Below are positions 45,973-56,081 of a stretch of DNA of 64,000 bases, in pieces. Position 1 is the stretch's first letter. Every line of letters begins with the position of its first letter. The stretch comes from Nesterenkonia sp. (lineage in GTDB: Bacteria; Actinomycetota; Actinomycetes; Actinomycetales; Micrococcaceae). Location: assembly GCF_029265375.1 (NCBI RefSeq), contig NZ_JAJUJJ010000017.1:1-64000 (forward strand), in the 5' to 3' direction. The position numbers and the translations under genes were made by a program. The notes under the pieces were generated by a model. That model worked only from the letters and a program-made list of their open reading frames with translations. It made no database searches and had not been told where the DNA came from.

Positions 45973-48690
45973 ATGACCGACACAACCACCTCCGCGAACG
46001 AACCCGAAGAGATCTTCAACCCCTTCCGCCCGCCTCAGCTGGGGAGTGAGAAGTCCTCGGAGGCCACCGAGGCACCCGCCGCCGAGCCTGCTGCGGTGGA
46101 GGACCCCCTGGATGTGACATTCCAGGCACCGGATCTCTCCAGCATTCCCGCCCCCAGTCCCAAGGACTTGAACGGCCAGCAGCACGTGCCCTCCGGCGAG
46201 GACGACGCCGACGACGACGGCTCGGATGCTGAGAAGTCAGAGGGCAGCTCCAGCGGCCGCAAGAGCCGCCGCAAGCGTCGCCGCGGAGGCAGGAACAAGA
46301 ACCGGTCCGAGAACCCTGAGCAGAGCGGCTCGGCGGAGCCCTCCGGGGAGGGGAACGACGGCGGCCGCAGCAGCAAGGACGCCGGAAACGGCTCGAACGG
46401 CGGGCAGGGATCCGGCGCATCCGAGGACTCCGGCTCGGAGAAGGGTTCCAACGCCGAGGCGAACAGCAGCGGCGGAGCTGAGGGCGAGACCGGGGACGAC
46501 GGCCGGGTCATCCGCAAGAAGCGGCGCCGCCGCCGCGGCTCGGCTGATATGGAGATCGAAGAGTCCGACGACGACGGCCACACCGTCACCCGGATCCGCT
46601 CCGGCCGCGAGGCCGGGGAGAGCGCGCCGGACAAAGTCACCGGAGTGAAGGGATCCACCCGGCTGGAGGCCAAACGGCAGCGCCGCCGCGCCTCCCGCAG
46701 CGGAGGACGCCGCCGCGGCATCATCACCGAGGCCGAGTTCCTGGCCCGCCGCGAGTCAGTGGACCGCAAGATGGTGGTGCGCCAGCGCGGCGAGCGGATC
46801 CAGATCGGCGTCCTGGAGGATGGCGTGCTGGCCGAGCACTACGTCTCCCACACCACTGCCGACTCCCTGATCGGCAACGTGTACCTCGGCAAAGTCCAGA
46901 ATGTGCTGCCCTCGATGGAGGCCGCCTTCGTGGATATCGGAAAGGGCCGCAACGCCGTGCTCTACGCCGGCGAAGTGGACTGGGACGCGGCCAATATCGG
47001 CAACGCCCCGCGCAAGATCGAAAACGCCCTGAAGTCAGGGGACTCGGTGCTGGTGCAGGTCACCAAGGACCCGGTGGGGCATAAGGGCGCCCGGCTGACC
47101 AGTCAGGTATCGCTGCCCGGCCGCTATCTGGTCTACGTGCCCGGCGGCTCCATGACCGGCATCTCCCGCAAGCTGCCGGACACTGAGCGGGCGCGGCTGA
47201 AGAAGATCCTCAAGGAGCAGATGCCCGCCGACGCCGGGGTGATCGTGCGCACCGCCGCCGAAGGCGCCTCTGAGGAAGAGCTGACCAATGACATCAACCG
47301 GCTGCGCGCCCTCTGGGAAGGCATCGAGTCCCAGGCCAAGGACAAGAAGGTCCTGGCCCCTGAGATGCTCTATGCCGAGCCGGACCTGACCATCAAGGTG
47401 GTCCGCGACGTCTTCAATGAGGACTTCTCCGCCATGGAGGTCCAGGGCGAAGAGACCTGGGACAATATTGAGGCCTACGTGACCTATGTGGCCCCCCACC
47501 TGCTGGACCGCTGCCGGCAGTGGCGGCCGGAGGACCACAAGGCTGATGACATCTTTGCCCACCACCGGATCGACGAGCAGCTGAACAAGGCCCTGCAGCG
47601 CACTGTGAACCTGCCCTCCGGAGGTTCGCTGGTCTTCGACCGCACCGAGGCGATGACCGTGGTGGACGTCAACACCGGCAAGTTCACCGGTTCCGGGGGC
47701 AACCTGGAGGAGACTGTCACCAAGAACAACCTGGAGGCCGCCGAGGAGATCGTCCGCCAGCTGCGGCTGCGGGACATCGGCGGCATCATCGTCATCGACT
47801 TCATCGATATGGTGCTGGAATCCAACCGCGACCTGGTGCTGCGCCGCCTGGTCGAATGCCTGGGACGGGACCGCACCAAGCACCAGGTGGCCGAAGTGAC
47901 CTCCCTGGGACTGGTGCAGATGACCCGTAAGCGCATGGGCACCGGCCTGCTGGAGGTCTTCTCCACCGAATGCGAGCACTGCGCCGGCCGCGGGATCATC
48001 ACCCACCCCGAGCCGGTGGAGCAGCGGCCCTCCTACACCTCCTCCGGTGAGGTGTCCTCCGGGAAGAACGCCAAGAAGCGGAAGAAGCGGAAGAAGAACG
48101 ACGCCGACCGCGAACCGGATCCCAAAGAGCTGAAGAAGCTGGAGAAGGCCTCCCAGGGCATGGCCAAGGTGGCTGCAGCCACCAACGGCAAGTCCTCCGG
48201 TGAGGAGGGCGAGGACGCCGGGGGCTCCGGCGCATCTGAGGCCGGCCGGTCCGACGCGAGGAAGACCGAGTCCGAGAAGCCCGACGCCGGGGCTGACGGG
48301 CAGGACAAGACTGTGCTGACCATCGCAGGCGAAACGGTGAAGGTGCCCCGCGGCAGTGCCGAGCAGACCTCAGGGGACTCCGGCGGGCAGAAGCAGGTCT
48401 CCCTGGACAGCTTGGATGAGGCGGTGGCCTCGCGCAGCCGCTCTTCGCAGCGCAGCGGAAGCGGCCGTCCGCGCCGCCGTCGTGCCGCCGGCTCCGCCCA
48501 GGGCGCAGCAGGCGAGGTCACAGAAGTCACCACCGAGGCCTCCGGCACTCAGGTGACCGCCGAGCCGACGTCGTCGTCCGGGGAGAAGAAGCAGGCTGAG
48601 ACCAGCTCCGCCGCGGAGCCGGTGATGCTGGGAGTCGGGGTCTCCGCTGAGGAGCTCGGCCGCAGCGGGCACACGCCTGAGCAGACATAG
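45973..48690 (+). CDS. rne: Ribonuclease E/G
   Basis: A 905-residue endoribonuclease. A long acidic/basic disordered N-terminus (about 1-265, [14 protein letters not shown]) precedes the S1 and RNase H-like core ([16 protein letters not shown], then [21 protein letters not shown]). Catalytic aspartates are in [10 protein letters not shown] (about 563) and DFIDM (about 608). The Zn-link CEHC is near 667. The C-terminal 230 residues are again disordered, with KK/KR patches. This middle-domain core with flanking disordered arms is the actinobacterial arrangement. It starts at ATG 45973; an upstream ATG-rich leader is present. Confidence 0.93.
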   Translation: MTDTTTSANEPEEIFNPFRPPQLGSEKSSEATEAPAAEPAAVEDPLDVTFQAPDLSSIPAPSPKDLNGQQHVPSGEDDADDDGSDAEKSEGSSSGRKSRRKRRRGGRNKNRSENPEQSGSAEPSGEGNDGGRSSKDAGNGSNGGQGSGASEDSGSEKGSNAEANSSGGAEGETGDDGRVIRKKRRRRRGSADMEIEESDDDGHTVTRIRSGREAGESAPDKVTGVKGSTRLEAKRQRRRASRSGGRRRGIITEAEFLARRESVDRKMVVRQRGERIQIGVLEDGVLAEHYVSHTTADSLIGNVYLGKVQNVLPSMEAAFVDIGKGRNAVLYAGEVDWDAANIGNAPRKIENALKSGDSVLVQVTKDPVGHKGARLTSQVSLPGRYLVYVPGGSMTGISRKLPDTERARLKKILKEQMPADAGVIVRTAAEGASEEELTNDINRLRALWEGIESQAKDKKVLAPEMLYAEPDLTIKVVRDVFNEDFSAMEVQGEETWDNIEAYVTYVAPHLLDRCRQWRPEDHKADDIFAHHRIDEQLNKALQRTVNLPSGGSLVFDRTEAMTVVDVNTGKFTGSGGNLEETVTKNNLEAAEEIVRQLRLRDIGGIIVIDFIDMVLESNRDLVLRRLVECLGRDRTKHQVAEVTSLGLVQMTRKRMGTGLLEVFSTECEHCAGRGIITHPEPVEQRPSYTSSGEVSSGKNAKKRKKRKKNDADREPDPKELKKLEKASQGMAKVAAATNGKSSGEEGEDAGGSGASEAGRSDARKTESEKPDAGADGQDKTVLTIAGETVKVPRGSAEQTSGDSGGQKQVSLDSLDEAVASRSRSSQRSGSGRPRRRRAAGSAQGAAGEVTEVTTEASGTQVTAEPTSSSGEKKQAETSSAAEPVMLGVGVSAEELGRSGHTPEQT

Positions 48691-48707
48691 GGCCCCACTG
48701 CGGCAGT

Positions 48708-48736
48708 TTGCTCGGGCACCAGGTTTCGCGTAGGAT
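48708..48736 (+). promoter_or_regulatory. Promoter of rplU-rpmA
   Basis: TTGCTC (48708-48713), 17-base spacer, TAGGAT (48731-48736). It is located between rne and rplU, and gives a leader of about 150 bases before the rplU GTG, long enough for regulation. Confidence 0.65.
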
Positions 48737-48893
48737 AGGTCTCTGGTGTCAAGTGACGCCCACAGTCTTTTGTGCGCTGAGATCGCCGAGATCCACACAG
48801 CATCTCCTGGTCGGTGCCAGCGCCTCAGGATGCAGCCGGTCCACCGGATGCAACCATCAGTCCACAAGTAACAACGAGAGAAGTGAGTCCCAA

Positions 48894-49202
48894 GTGGTGT
48901 ACGCGATTGTCCGCGCAGGCGGCCGCCAGGAGAAGGTTTCCGTCGGAGACCTCGTGACCCTTGACCGCGTCGACGCTGAGGCAGGCAGCACCATCGAGCT
49001 GCCGGCAGTGATGCTGGTGGACGGGGACAAGGTCACCACCTCTGCCGACGAGCTGGCCAACGTGAAGGTCACCGCCGAGGTTCAGGAGAGCTTCCGCGGC
49101 AAGAAGATCGTCATTCACAAGTTCAAGAACAAGACCGGCTACCACAAGCGTCAGGGTCACCGCTCCGAGCTGACCCGGGCGAAGATCACCTCGATCGCCT
49201 GA
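48894..49202 (+). CDS. rplU: 50S ribosomal protein L21
   Basis: A 102-residue protein beginning [19 protein letters not shown], with the conserved [23 protein letters not shown]-terminal block. The GTG at 48894 is chosen to match the usual L21 length; longer in-frame sequence is leader. First gene of the rplU-rpmA pair, which lies directly upstream of obgE in most bacteria. Confidence 0.96.
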   Translation: MVYAIVRAGGRQEKVSVGDLVTLDRVDAEAGSTIELPAVMLVDGDKVTTSADELANVKVTAEVQESFRGKKIVIHKFKNKTGYHKRQGHRSELTRAKITSIA

Positions 49203-49255
49203 GCGCACGCGGTAAGCTAGCAGCAGTTCCAGATTCCTGAGAGGCAGGCAGACCT

Positions 49256-49513
49256 ATGGCACAGAAGAAGGGTGCGAGCTCGACTCGCAACGGCCGCGAC
49301 TCCAACGCGCAGCGCCTCGGCGTGAAGCGCTTCGGCGGCCAGACCGTCTCCGCCGGCGAGATCCTCATCCGCCAGCGCGGCACCAAGTTCCACCCCGGCA
49401 CCAATGTGGGCCGCGGCGGCGATGACACGCTCTTCGCCCTGGCCGACGGCGCCGTGGAGTTCGGCAGCAAGCGCGGCCGCAAGGTCGTCAACATCGTCCC
49501 AGCGGCAGGCTGA
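49256..49513 (+). CDS. rpmA: 50S ribosomal protein L27
   Basis: An 85-residue protein with the standard start [19 protein letters not shown], then [20 protein letters not shown]. The N-terminal tail reaches the peptidyl-transferase centre. No cleavable N-terminal extension (as in Firmicutes) is present. SD aggcaggcag lies 6-12 bases upstream. Confidence 0.97.
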   Translation: MAQKKGASSTRNGRDSNAQRLGVKRFGGQTVSAGEILIRQRGTKFHPGTNVGRGGDDTLFALADGAVEFGSKRGRKVVNIVPAAG

Positions 49514-49566
49514 GGCCGGCCGCAGCAGCATCCGCGGCAGCGGGGACACCCCGCAGCCCACAGATA

Positions 49567-49606
49567 CCAAAGGGTCCGGCAGCGCAGAGCTGACCGGGCC
49601 CTTTGG
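49567..49606 (+). terminator. Hairpin between rpmA and obgE
   Basis: A 13-bp stem (ccaaagggtccgg / ccgggccctttgg) with one G:T pair and a 14-base loop. The right arm is followed by catttcc rather than a T tract, so it may attenuate or stabilise rather than fully stop transcription into obgE. Confidence 0.6.
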
Positions 49607-49661
49607 CATTTCCCCAGCCTGAGACCCCCAGGCACCGCCGAAGAGCTCAAGGAGAACTCCC

Positions 49662-51224
49662 ATGGCGCACTTTGTAGACCGAGTAGTGCTGCACGCCGCC
49701 GGCGGCAACGGCGGCCACGGCTGCGTCTCCGTGCACCGGGAGAAGTTCAAGCCCCTGGGCGGGCCCGACGGCGGCAACGGCGGCGACGGCGGCCACATCG
49801 AGCTGGTGGTGGACCCGCAGACCACCACTCTGCTGGACTACCACCACCGCCCCCACCGGCGGGCCGAGAACGGGGGAGTGGGCCAGGGCGGACTGCGCCA
49901 CGGCCACAAAGGCCAGACCTTGGAGCTGCCGGTGCCCGACGGCACCGTGGTCAAAGACCGTGACGGCACGGTCCTGGCGGACCTGGTCGGTGCCGGAGCG
50001 CGGGCCCGCATCGCCGAAGGCGGTCAAGGCGGCCTGGGCAATGCGACTCTGGCCTCCAAGAAGCGCAAGGCCCCCGGATTCGCGCTGCTGGGCACCCCCG
50101 GTGAAGAGGTCGAGGTGGTGCTGGAGCTGAAGTCAGTGGCGGACATCGCGCTGGTCGGCTTCCCCTCGGCGGGCAAGTCCAGCCTGATCGCCGCGCTCTC
50201 GGCAGCGCGTCCCAAAGTCGCCGACTACCCCTTCACAACCCTGGTGCCCAATCTGGGCGTCGTCGAAGCCGGCGAGACCCGGTTCACCGTGGCCGATGTG
50301 CCCGGTCTCATCCCCGGTGCGGCCGAAGGTAAGGGGCTGGGCCATGAGTTCCTCCGGCATGTGGAGCGCTGCGCGGCGCTGGTGCATGTGCTGGACTGCG
50401 GCACATTGGAGACCGACCGTGACCCGGTCAGCGATTTGGACGCCGTGGAGGCGGAACTGGCCGCCTACGCCCCGGACGCCGTCAGCCCGGCGGCGGACAC
50501 CGGCGCCGCATCAGCCGTTCCGCTGAACGAGCGGCCCCGGCTGGTGGCGCTGAACAAGACCGACCTCCCCGACGGTGAGGCGATGGCGGAGATGGTCCGC
50601 ACCACGCTGCAGAACCGCGGCAACCGGGTCTTCGAAATCTCCGCCGTCTCCCGGAAGGGTCTGCGGGAGCTCAGCTTCGCTATGGCCGAGCTGGTCGAGG
50701 CATCACGTGCTGAGCGCACCGCTGAGGCCGCTCCGGTGCCGGTGACGGTGCGTCCCAAGCCGGTCAATGAGAAGGGCTTCACCATCACCCGGGAGGAGAA
50801 GGGCGGCGAACCGCTCTGGCGGGTGCGCGGGGCCAAGCCCGAGCGCTGGATCCAGCAGACCGACTTCAGCAATGACGAGGCCGTCGGCTACCTGGCGGAC
50901 CGGCTGCTGGCAATCGGCATTGAGGACGAGCTCTTCCGGCTCGGAGCCGCACCCTCGGACTCCGTGGTCATCGGCAGCGAGTCCGACGGCGTGGTGTTCG
51001 ACTGGGAACCCACCATGGCGGGCGGGGCTGAGCACCTGGCCGGACCCCGCGGCTCCGATGCGCGGTTTGAGGATCACCACAGGCCCACCCGCGCTGAGAA
51101 GAAGCAGGAGCAGGCCCAGCGCCGGGCCGCCAAGCAGGCTGTGCGGCAGGAGATGGAGGAGCTCTACTCTGTGGAGGACGAGGCTGAGGTGAAGGTCGTC
51201 TACCCCCAGGAGGACCAGCGGTGA
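49662..51224 (+). CDS. obgE: GTPase Obg (CgtA)
   Basis: A 520-residue ribosome-associated GTPase. The glycine-rich Obg fold fills residues 1-158. The G domain carries G1 GFPSAGKSS (about 165), G3 DVPGLIPGA and G4 NKTDLPD. An OCT-type C-terminal domain follows, then a charged tail of about 80 residues. It acts in large-subunit assembly and stress response. The stop overlaps proB (GTGA). Confidence 0.96.
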   Translation: MAHFVDRVVLHAAGGNGGHGCVSVHREKFKPLGGPDGGNGGDGGHIELVVDPQTTTLLDYHHRPHRRAENGGVGQGGLRHGHKGQTLELPVPDGTVVKDRDGTVLADLVGAGARARIAEGGQGGLGNATLASKKRKAPGFALLGTPGEEVEVVLELKSVADIALVGFPSAGKSSLIAALSAARPKVADYPFTTLVPNLGVVEAGETRFTVADVPGLIPGAAEGKGLGHEFLRHVERCAALVHVLDCGTLETDRDPVSDLDAVEAELAAYAPDAVSPAADTGAASAVPLNERPRLVALNKTDLPDGEAMAEMVRTTLQNRGNRVFEISAVSRKGLRELSFAMAELVEASRAERTAEAAPVPVTVRPKPVNEKGFTITREEKGGEPLWRVRGAKPERWIQQTDFSNDEAVGYLADRLLAIGIEDELFRLGAAPSDSVVIGSESDGVVFDWEPTMAGGAEHLAGPRGSDARFEDHHRPTRAEKKQEQAQRRAAKQAVRQEMEELYSVEDEAEVKVVYPQEDQR

Positions 51225-52375
51225 GCTCCGCCAAGCTCCGCGTCTCCGGCGTTCGGTCAGCCGCTGATCTGCCGACGGCCAAGCGCGTGGTGGTCAAGAT
51301 CGGATCCTCCTCGCTGACCACCCTGGCCGGGGGGATCAGTGTGCAGGCGCTGAACTCCTTGGTGGAGGCCTGCCAGCAGCTGCGGCGGGGCGGAACCGAA
51401 GTGGTGCTGGTCTCCTCGGGCGCTATCGCGGCAGGACTGAGTCCGCTGGGCCTGCCCGTGCGGCCCCAGGACCTGGCCACCCAGCAGGCTGCGGCCGCTG
51501 TGGGCCAGGGGCTGCTGCTGGCCCACTACACGCGCGCCTTCGCCTGCTACGGAGCCACCGTGGCCCAGGTGCTGCTCACTGCAGAGGACCTGATCCGGCG
51601 CTCCACCTACACCAATGCGCTGCGTGCCCTGGAGAAGTTGCTGGCCATGGGTACCGTACCGATCATCAATGAGAACGACGCCGTCGCCACTACGGAGATC
51701 CGGTTCGGCGACAATGACCGCTTGGCTGCGCTGACCACCAACCTGCTGCACGCCGACGCCCTGGTGCTTCTCTCCGACGTCGATGCTCTCTACGACGGCC
51801 CGCCCAGCTCCGGCGGGCAGCCGGTGGCCCGCATCCGCGGTGCGGAGGACCTGCGGGGGGTCACTCTGGGCCCGCGCGGGCGGGCCGGAGTCGGCACCGG
51901 GGGGATGGCCACCAAAGTGGAGGCCGCTCAGATCGTCACCGCCAACGGCACTCCAGCGATGCTGACCTCAGCCTCGCGGGCCGCCGAGCTGCTCTCCGGC
52001 CAAGAGGTCGGCACCTTCTTCGAAGCCCGCGGTCGACGTCGCGGCGCCAGGTCCGCCTGGCTGGCGCATCTGGCGCACACCAAGGGGGCGCTGATCATCG
52101 ACGACGGCGCTGTGTCCGCCGTGGTGGACCGGCGCGGTTCCCTGCTGCCGGCCGGGATCACCGAGGTCCGAGGCAGCTTTGAAGCCGGAGACGTGGTGGA
52201 GGTCCGCAGCCTCGGCGATCAGGTGCGTGCCCGCGGGGTCACCGCATTCAGCTCAACGGAGCTTCCGCAGATGCTGGGACGAAGCACTGCCGAGCTGGGC
52301 CGGGACTTGGGGCCCGACTATGAACGTCCGGTCATCCATACTGATGACATGGTGAGAGTGGAGGTACAGTCATGA
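51221..52375 (+). CDS. proB: Glutamate 5-kinase
   Basis: A 384-residue enzyme phosphorylating glutamate, the first step of proline synthesis. The amino-acid-kinase domain starts [12 protein letters not shown], with [17 protein letters not shown] and [14 protein letters not shown] as substrate and nucleotide motifs. A C-terminal PUA domain follows ([10 protein letters not shown]...). GTG start overlapping obgE; stop overlapping proA (ATGA). Feedback inhibition by proline acts on the kinase domain. Confidence 0.96.
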   Translation: MSSAKLRVSGVRSAADLPTAKRVVVKIGSSSLTTLAGGISVQALNSLVEACQQLRRGGTEVVLVSSGAIAAGLSPLGLPVRPQDLATQQAAAAVGQGLLLAHYTRAFACYGATVAQVLLTAEDLIRRSTYTNALRALEKLLAMGTVPIINENDAVATTEIRFGDNDRLAALTTNLLHADALVLLSDVDALYDGPPSSGGQPVARIRGAEDLRGVTLGPRGRAGVGTGGMATKVEAAQIVTANGTPAMLTSASRAAELLSGQEVGTFFEARGRRRGARSAWLAHLAHTKGALIIDDGAVSAVVDRRGSLLPAGITEVRGSFEAGDVVEVRSLGDQVRARGVTAFSSTELPQMLGRSTAELGRDLGPDYERPVIHTDDMVRVEVQS

Positions 52376-53640
52376 GCGCATCAGTGCAGCAGACCAGCCA
52401 GCGCGCCCGCGAGGCGTCCCGCGTACTGGGCCGGCTGGACCGGCGCCATAAGGACCGCGCCCTGGCCGCCGTGGCCGAGGGACTGCGCGAATCCTCCGCA
52501 GCGCTGAGCAGCGCGAACGAGGCAGACCTGGCTCGCGGCCGAGACAACGGCATGAGCCGGGCCCTGCTGGACAGGCTGCGGCTGACACCGCAGCGGGTCG
52601 AAGCGCTGGCCGCCGCCGTCGAAGAGATCATCGGTCTGGAGGACCCGGTCGGCCGCGTGGTGCAGGGACGCACCCTGCCCAATGGTCTGCGGCTGAGCCA
52701 GGTGACCGTGCCGCTGGGGGTGGTCGGCGCGATCTATGAGGCCCGGCCCAATGTCACGGTGGATATCGCAGCCCTGGCCCTGAAGTCCGGCAATGCTGCC
52801 ATCCTTCGCGGCGGCTCGGCAGCCCAGAGCACCAATGAGACGCTGCTGTCCATCATCCGCCAAGCCCTGGCCACCACCTCGGTGCCGGTGGATGCTGTGC
52901 AGTCCATCGACGCTTTCGGCCGGGAGGGTGCCACAGAGCTGATGACCACCCGCGGCAGCGTAGACGTGCTCATCCCGCGCGGCGGCGGCGAGCTGATCCA
53001 GCACGTGGTGCAGAATGCCCGAGTCCCGGTCATCGAAACCGGGGAGGGCAACGTCCACATCTTCCTCGACGCCACCGCAGACCCTGAGCAGGCCCGGGAG
53101 ATTGTGCTCAACGCCAAGATGTCCCGCCCCAGTGTCTGCAACGCCGCCGAGACGCTGCTGATCCACTCCCAGGCTGAGCAGTCCGGCCGCGAAGTGCTGC
53201 GGGCGCTGCATGCCGCAGGCGTGGTGCTGCACGTGGACCCCCGAGCCGATGCCTGGCTGCCGGCTGAGCGCAGCGCCAATGCCGAAGTCACAGAGGTGAC
53301 CGCCGAGCACTTCGCCACCGAGTTCCTGGACCTGGAGCTGGCAGTCGGCGTGGTGGACAGCCTGGATGAGGCGATCGACCATATTCGCCGGCACACCACT
53401 GGGCATACCGAGGCCATCGTCACCGATTCGGTGGCTCACGCCGAGCGGTTCATCGCAGAGGTCGACGCCGCCGCCGTCGTAGTCAATGCTTCCACCCGCT
53501 TCACCGACGGCGGCCAGTTCGGGCTGGGCGCCGAGGTGGGCATCTCCACCCAGAAGATGCACGCCCGAGGACCCATGGGGCTGGGAGAGCTGACCACCAC
53601 CAAATGGGTCGTGCGCGGTGAAGGCCAGATCCGCGACTGA
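52372..53640 (+). CDS. proA: Glutamate-5-semialdehyde dehydrogenase
   Basis: A 422-residue NADPH-dependent reductase of gamma-glutamyl phosphate. Motifs: PLGVVGAIYEARPNVTVDIAALALKSGNA, VLIPRGGGELIQHV, SRPSVCNAAETLLIH with the catalytic Cys, and the C-terminal FGLGAEVGISTQKMHARGPMG. Forms a channeling partner with ProB. Coupled to proB by ATGA. Confidence 0.96.
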   Translation: MSASVQQTSQRAREASRVLGRLDRRHKDRALAAVAEGLRESSAALSSANEADLARGRDNGMSRALLDRLRLTPQRVEALAAAVEEIIGLEDPVGRVVQGRTLPNGLRLSQVTVPLGVVGAIYEARPNVTVDIAALALKSGNAAILRGGSAAQSTNETLLSIIRQALATTSVPVDAVQSIDAFGREGATELMTTRGSVDVLIPRGGGELIQHVVQNARVPVIETGEGNVHIFLDATADPEQAREIVLNAKMSRPSVCNAAETLLIHSQAEQSGREVLRALHAAGVVLHVDPRADAWLPAERSANAEVTEVTAEHFATEFLDLELAVGVVDSLDEAIDHIRRHTTGHTEAIVTDSVAHAERFIAEVDAAAVVVNASTRFTDGGQFGLGAEVGISTQKMHARGPMGLGELTTTKWVVRGEGQIRD

Positions 53641-53799
53641 GACGGCGCCTGCCCTGCACACAGAAGAGCCGTAACGTTCAGCCGAAGTCCAGCTGATTCC
53701 CACCAATCGGTAGACCTGTGTCAAGTGGTTCGGTAGCGTATGTGATGTCCGGCACGCCGATGTGTCAGCAGGCAACTGCATACGACCGAAGGAGCAACC

Positions 53800-55045
53800 A
53801 TGAATCTCGGCGACTACGACTAGCTCGGCCTAGTCGAGAAAGTCGTGATAGCGCTCGTCATTCTGGTGATCACCTGGCTGGTTGCCGCGGCTGTGAAATG
53901 GGCCGTGGCCAAACTGGTCAAGAAGGTGCCGATCCTCCACCGCGGGGGCGACGGCGGAGAGTCACTGGGCGACGGACTCGGACAGATCGCATCACTGCTG
54001 ATCTGGCTGTTCGGCCTGGTGACCATTCTGCAGGTCTTCGCCCTGGAGCAGGTTCTGCAGCCGGTGCAGCAGATGCTGCACATCTTCCTCGGCTTCCTGC
54101 CGAACATCATCGCTGCCGGTGTGATCTTCTTCATCGGCTTCGTGATCGCCCGGATCGTCAAGCAGCTGATCGAGGCCACCCTGGGGCGGGTCAACTTCCA
54201 CGGACTGTTCAACAAGGCCCAGTCCGCGGCTCAGCGCACCCCGGCCGATGCGCCCGCTGAGGCTGGCGCCCCGCCGGCGCCGAGCGGCTACTCCGCCGAA
54301 GCCGCCGAGCTGAACCGGCGCATCACCTCCACGATCGCGAACCTCGTGTTCGCTGTGATCCTCATTGTGGTGGCCATCGCCGCCCTGCAGGTGCTGGGCA
54401 TCTCGGCAATCTCCGAGCCGGCCACCGTCATGCTGAACATGATCCTCAACGCCATCCCGGCGATCATCGCCGCGGTGGTGATCCTGGGCATCGGCGTGCT
54501 GATCGCCAAGTTCGTCGGCGACCTGCTGGCCTCCACTCTGGCCAGTGTGGGCACCGACCGGCTGGCCGCCAACCTCGGTGTGGAGCCGCGGCAGTCCAGC
54601 GTCTCGGAGATCCTGGCGAAGGTCGGCCAGGTCGCCATCGTGCTGTTCTTCGCCATCATGGCCGCCCGGGCGCTGAACTTCCCGGAGATCACCGCGATCC
54701 TCAACGAGGTGCTCAGCCTCGGCGGACGGGTGCTCTTCGGCGCTGTCATCATCGGTGCCGGCTTCTTCATCGCCAACCTGCTCGCCCGTACCGTGGGCTC
54801 GGGTGCGGCCAGCACGATCATCCGCTACGGCACTTTGGCCCTGTTCGTGGCTATGGGTCTGCAGTACATGGGTATCGCGGACTCCATCATCAATCTCGCC
54901 TTCGGCGCGGTGGTGGTCGGCGGCGCCCTGGCCCGCAGCCCTTGCCTTCGGTCTGGGCGGGCGGGAGACGGCCGCCCGTCAGCTGCAGAAGCTGGAGCGG
55001 AAGGCCGAGAGCCCCACGCCCCCGTCCGGCGGCGGCCCCGCCTGA
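53800..55045 (+). pseudogene. Mechanosensitive-channel-like TM-helix protein (MscS/CmpX type), broken at both ends
   Basis: ATG 53800 after aaggag reads NLGDYD and then TAG at 53821-53823; the same frame continues LGLVEKVVIALVILVITWL, so a Trp codon (TGG to TAG) is the likely origin. The middle encodes at least six membrane segments with repeated conserved TM-helix motifs (for example NAIPAIIAAVVILGIGVLIAKF). Near 54932 one extra C shifts the frame; the correct end, AALAFGLGGRETAARQLQKL, is one frame over and stops at 55045. GTG 53845 could give an N-truncated product, but the 3' shift would add about 80 unrelated residues. Either the gene is decayed or two sequencing errors are present. Confidence 0.75.
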
Positions 55046-55056
55046 GGCTGATCGGG

Positions 55057-55128
55057 AAGGGACCCCGGAACGCTGGGCCGGCGCATCGGTGCTCTCCGGT
55101 GCGCCGGCAGGCGAGCGGGGTCCCTTTT
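55057..55128 (+). terminator. Strong branched terminator before the nadD group
   Basis: An outer stem aagggaccccg / cggggtccctt encloses an inner perfect stem gccggcgca / tgcgccggc, followed by tttt. It isolates the decayed channel gene from the small membrane protein gene and nadD. Confidence 0.85.
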
Positions 55129-55172
55129 CACGTAGACTTGACGTGTTCTGAACCGTTCGTCGAGGGAGAGGC

Positions 55173-55355
55173 ATGAACCTGCCGTTCGCTGCACTGCTGC
55201 TGGCCGCTGAGGGCGGAGAAGAGCATGAGCTCTTCATGCCCGCAGAATGGTTCGGCATCGTGATGTTCATTCTGCTGATGCTGGCACTTCTGACTGCGCT
55301 CAGCTTCTCCAATAAGAGCAGGGAGCTGCCGGCCGACCCCCACTCGGACCACTGA
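55173..55355 (+). CDS. Small single-pass membrane protein of unknown function
   Basis: A 60-residue protein with a Glu-rich stretch (EGGEEHEL) after a hydrophobic N-terminus, one clear membrane segment (FGIVMFILLMLALLTALSF), and a charged tail. A SD (gggagagg) lies 5 bases before ATG 55173. It precedes nadD by 21 bases. Similar short proteins are annotated as hypothetical at this place in relatives, which supports it as a real gene. Confidence 0.65.
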   Translation: MNLPFAALLLAAEGGEEHELFMPAEWFGIVMFILLMLALLTALSFSNKSRELPADPHSDH

Positions 55356-55376
55356 TCAGCAGATAGCAGGACAAGC

Positions 55377-56081
55377 TTGCCACCTTTCCCGCAGGCCTCT
55401 GAGACCCCGGGCGGCACAGGCCGCCGCAGGCTGGGCATCATGGGCGGCACTTTCGACCCGATCCACCACGGCCACCTGGTGGCCGCCAGCGAAGTCGCCG
55501 CCGAATTCAGCCTGGACGAAGTCGTCTTTGTTCCCACCGGCCAGCCGTGGCAGAAGGCGGACCGGCAGGTCACGCCCGCTGAGCACAGGTATCTGCTCAC
55601 CGTGATCGCCACTGCCTCGAACCCGCGGTTCACCGTCTCCCGGGTGGACATCGACCGCGGAGGCAAGACCTACACCATCGACACGCTGCGGGACTTCCGC
55701 CGCATGTACCCCGATGCCGACCTGTTCTTCATCACCGGGGCCGACGCGATGGCCCAGATCATGTCCTGGAAGAACGTGGAGGAGCTCTGGGAGCTGGCGC
55801 ACTTCGTCTCGGTCACCCGACCCGGCTACCGCAGTGAGGATTTCGGACTCACCGAGCAGATCTCCCTGATGGAGATTCCCGCCATGGCCATCAGCTCCAC
55901 CGACCTCAGAGAGCGCGGCCGGGCCGGCAAACCGGTGTGGTACCTGGTGCCCGACGGTGTGGTGCAGTACATCACCAAACATCGGCTCTATCAGCCGGAG
56001 CCGGACACGCGCCCGGCAACTGACCGCATCCCAGTCTCCGACGGGCATACGATGGAGGACAACGATCAGGAGGCTTCGTAG
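55377..56081 (+). CDS. nadD: Nicotinate-nucleotide adenylyltransferase
   Basis: A 234-residue enzyme making deamido-NAD from NaMN and ATP. Motif [15 protein letters not shown] holds the nucleotide Hx[30 protein letters not shown] is the C-terminal ISSTxIR signature. It begins at TTG 55377 after agcagga (spacing 6), with about 20 low-complexity residues before the Rossmann core. The stop meets the start of the next gene directly. Confidence 0.94.
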   Translation: MPPFPQASETPGGTGRRRLGIMGGTFDPIHHGHLVAASEVAAEFSLDEVVFVPTGQPWQKADRQVTPAEHRYLLTVIATASNPRFTVSRVDIDRGGKTYTIDTLRDFRRMYPDADLFFITGADAMAQIMSWKNVEELWELAHFVSVTRPGYRSEDFGLTEQISLMEIPAMAISSTDLRERGRAGKPVWYLVPDGVVQYITKHRLYQPEPDTRPATDRIPVSDGHTMEDNDQEAS

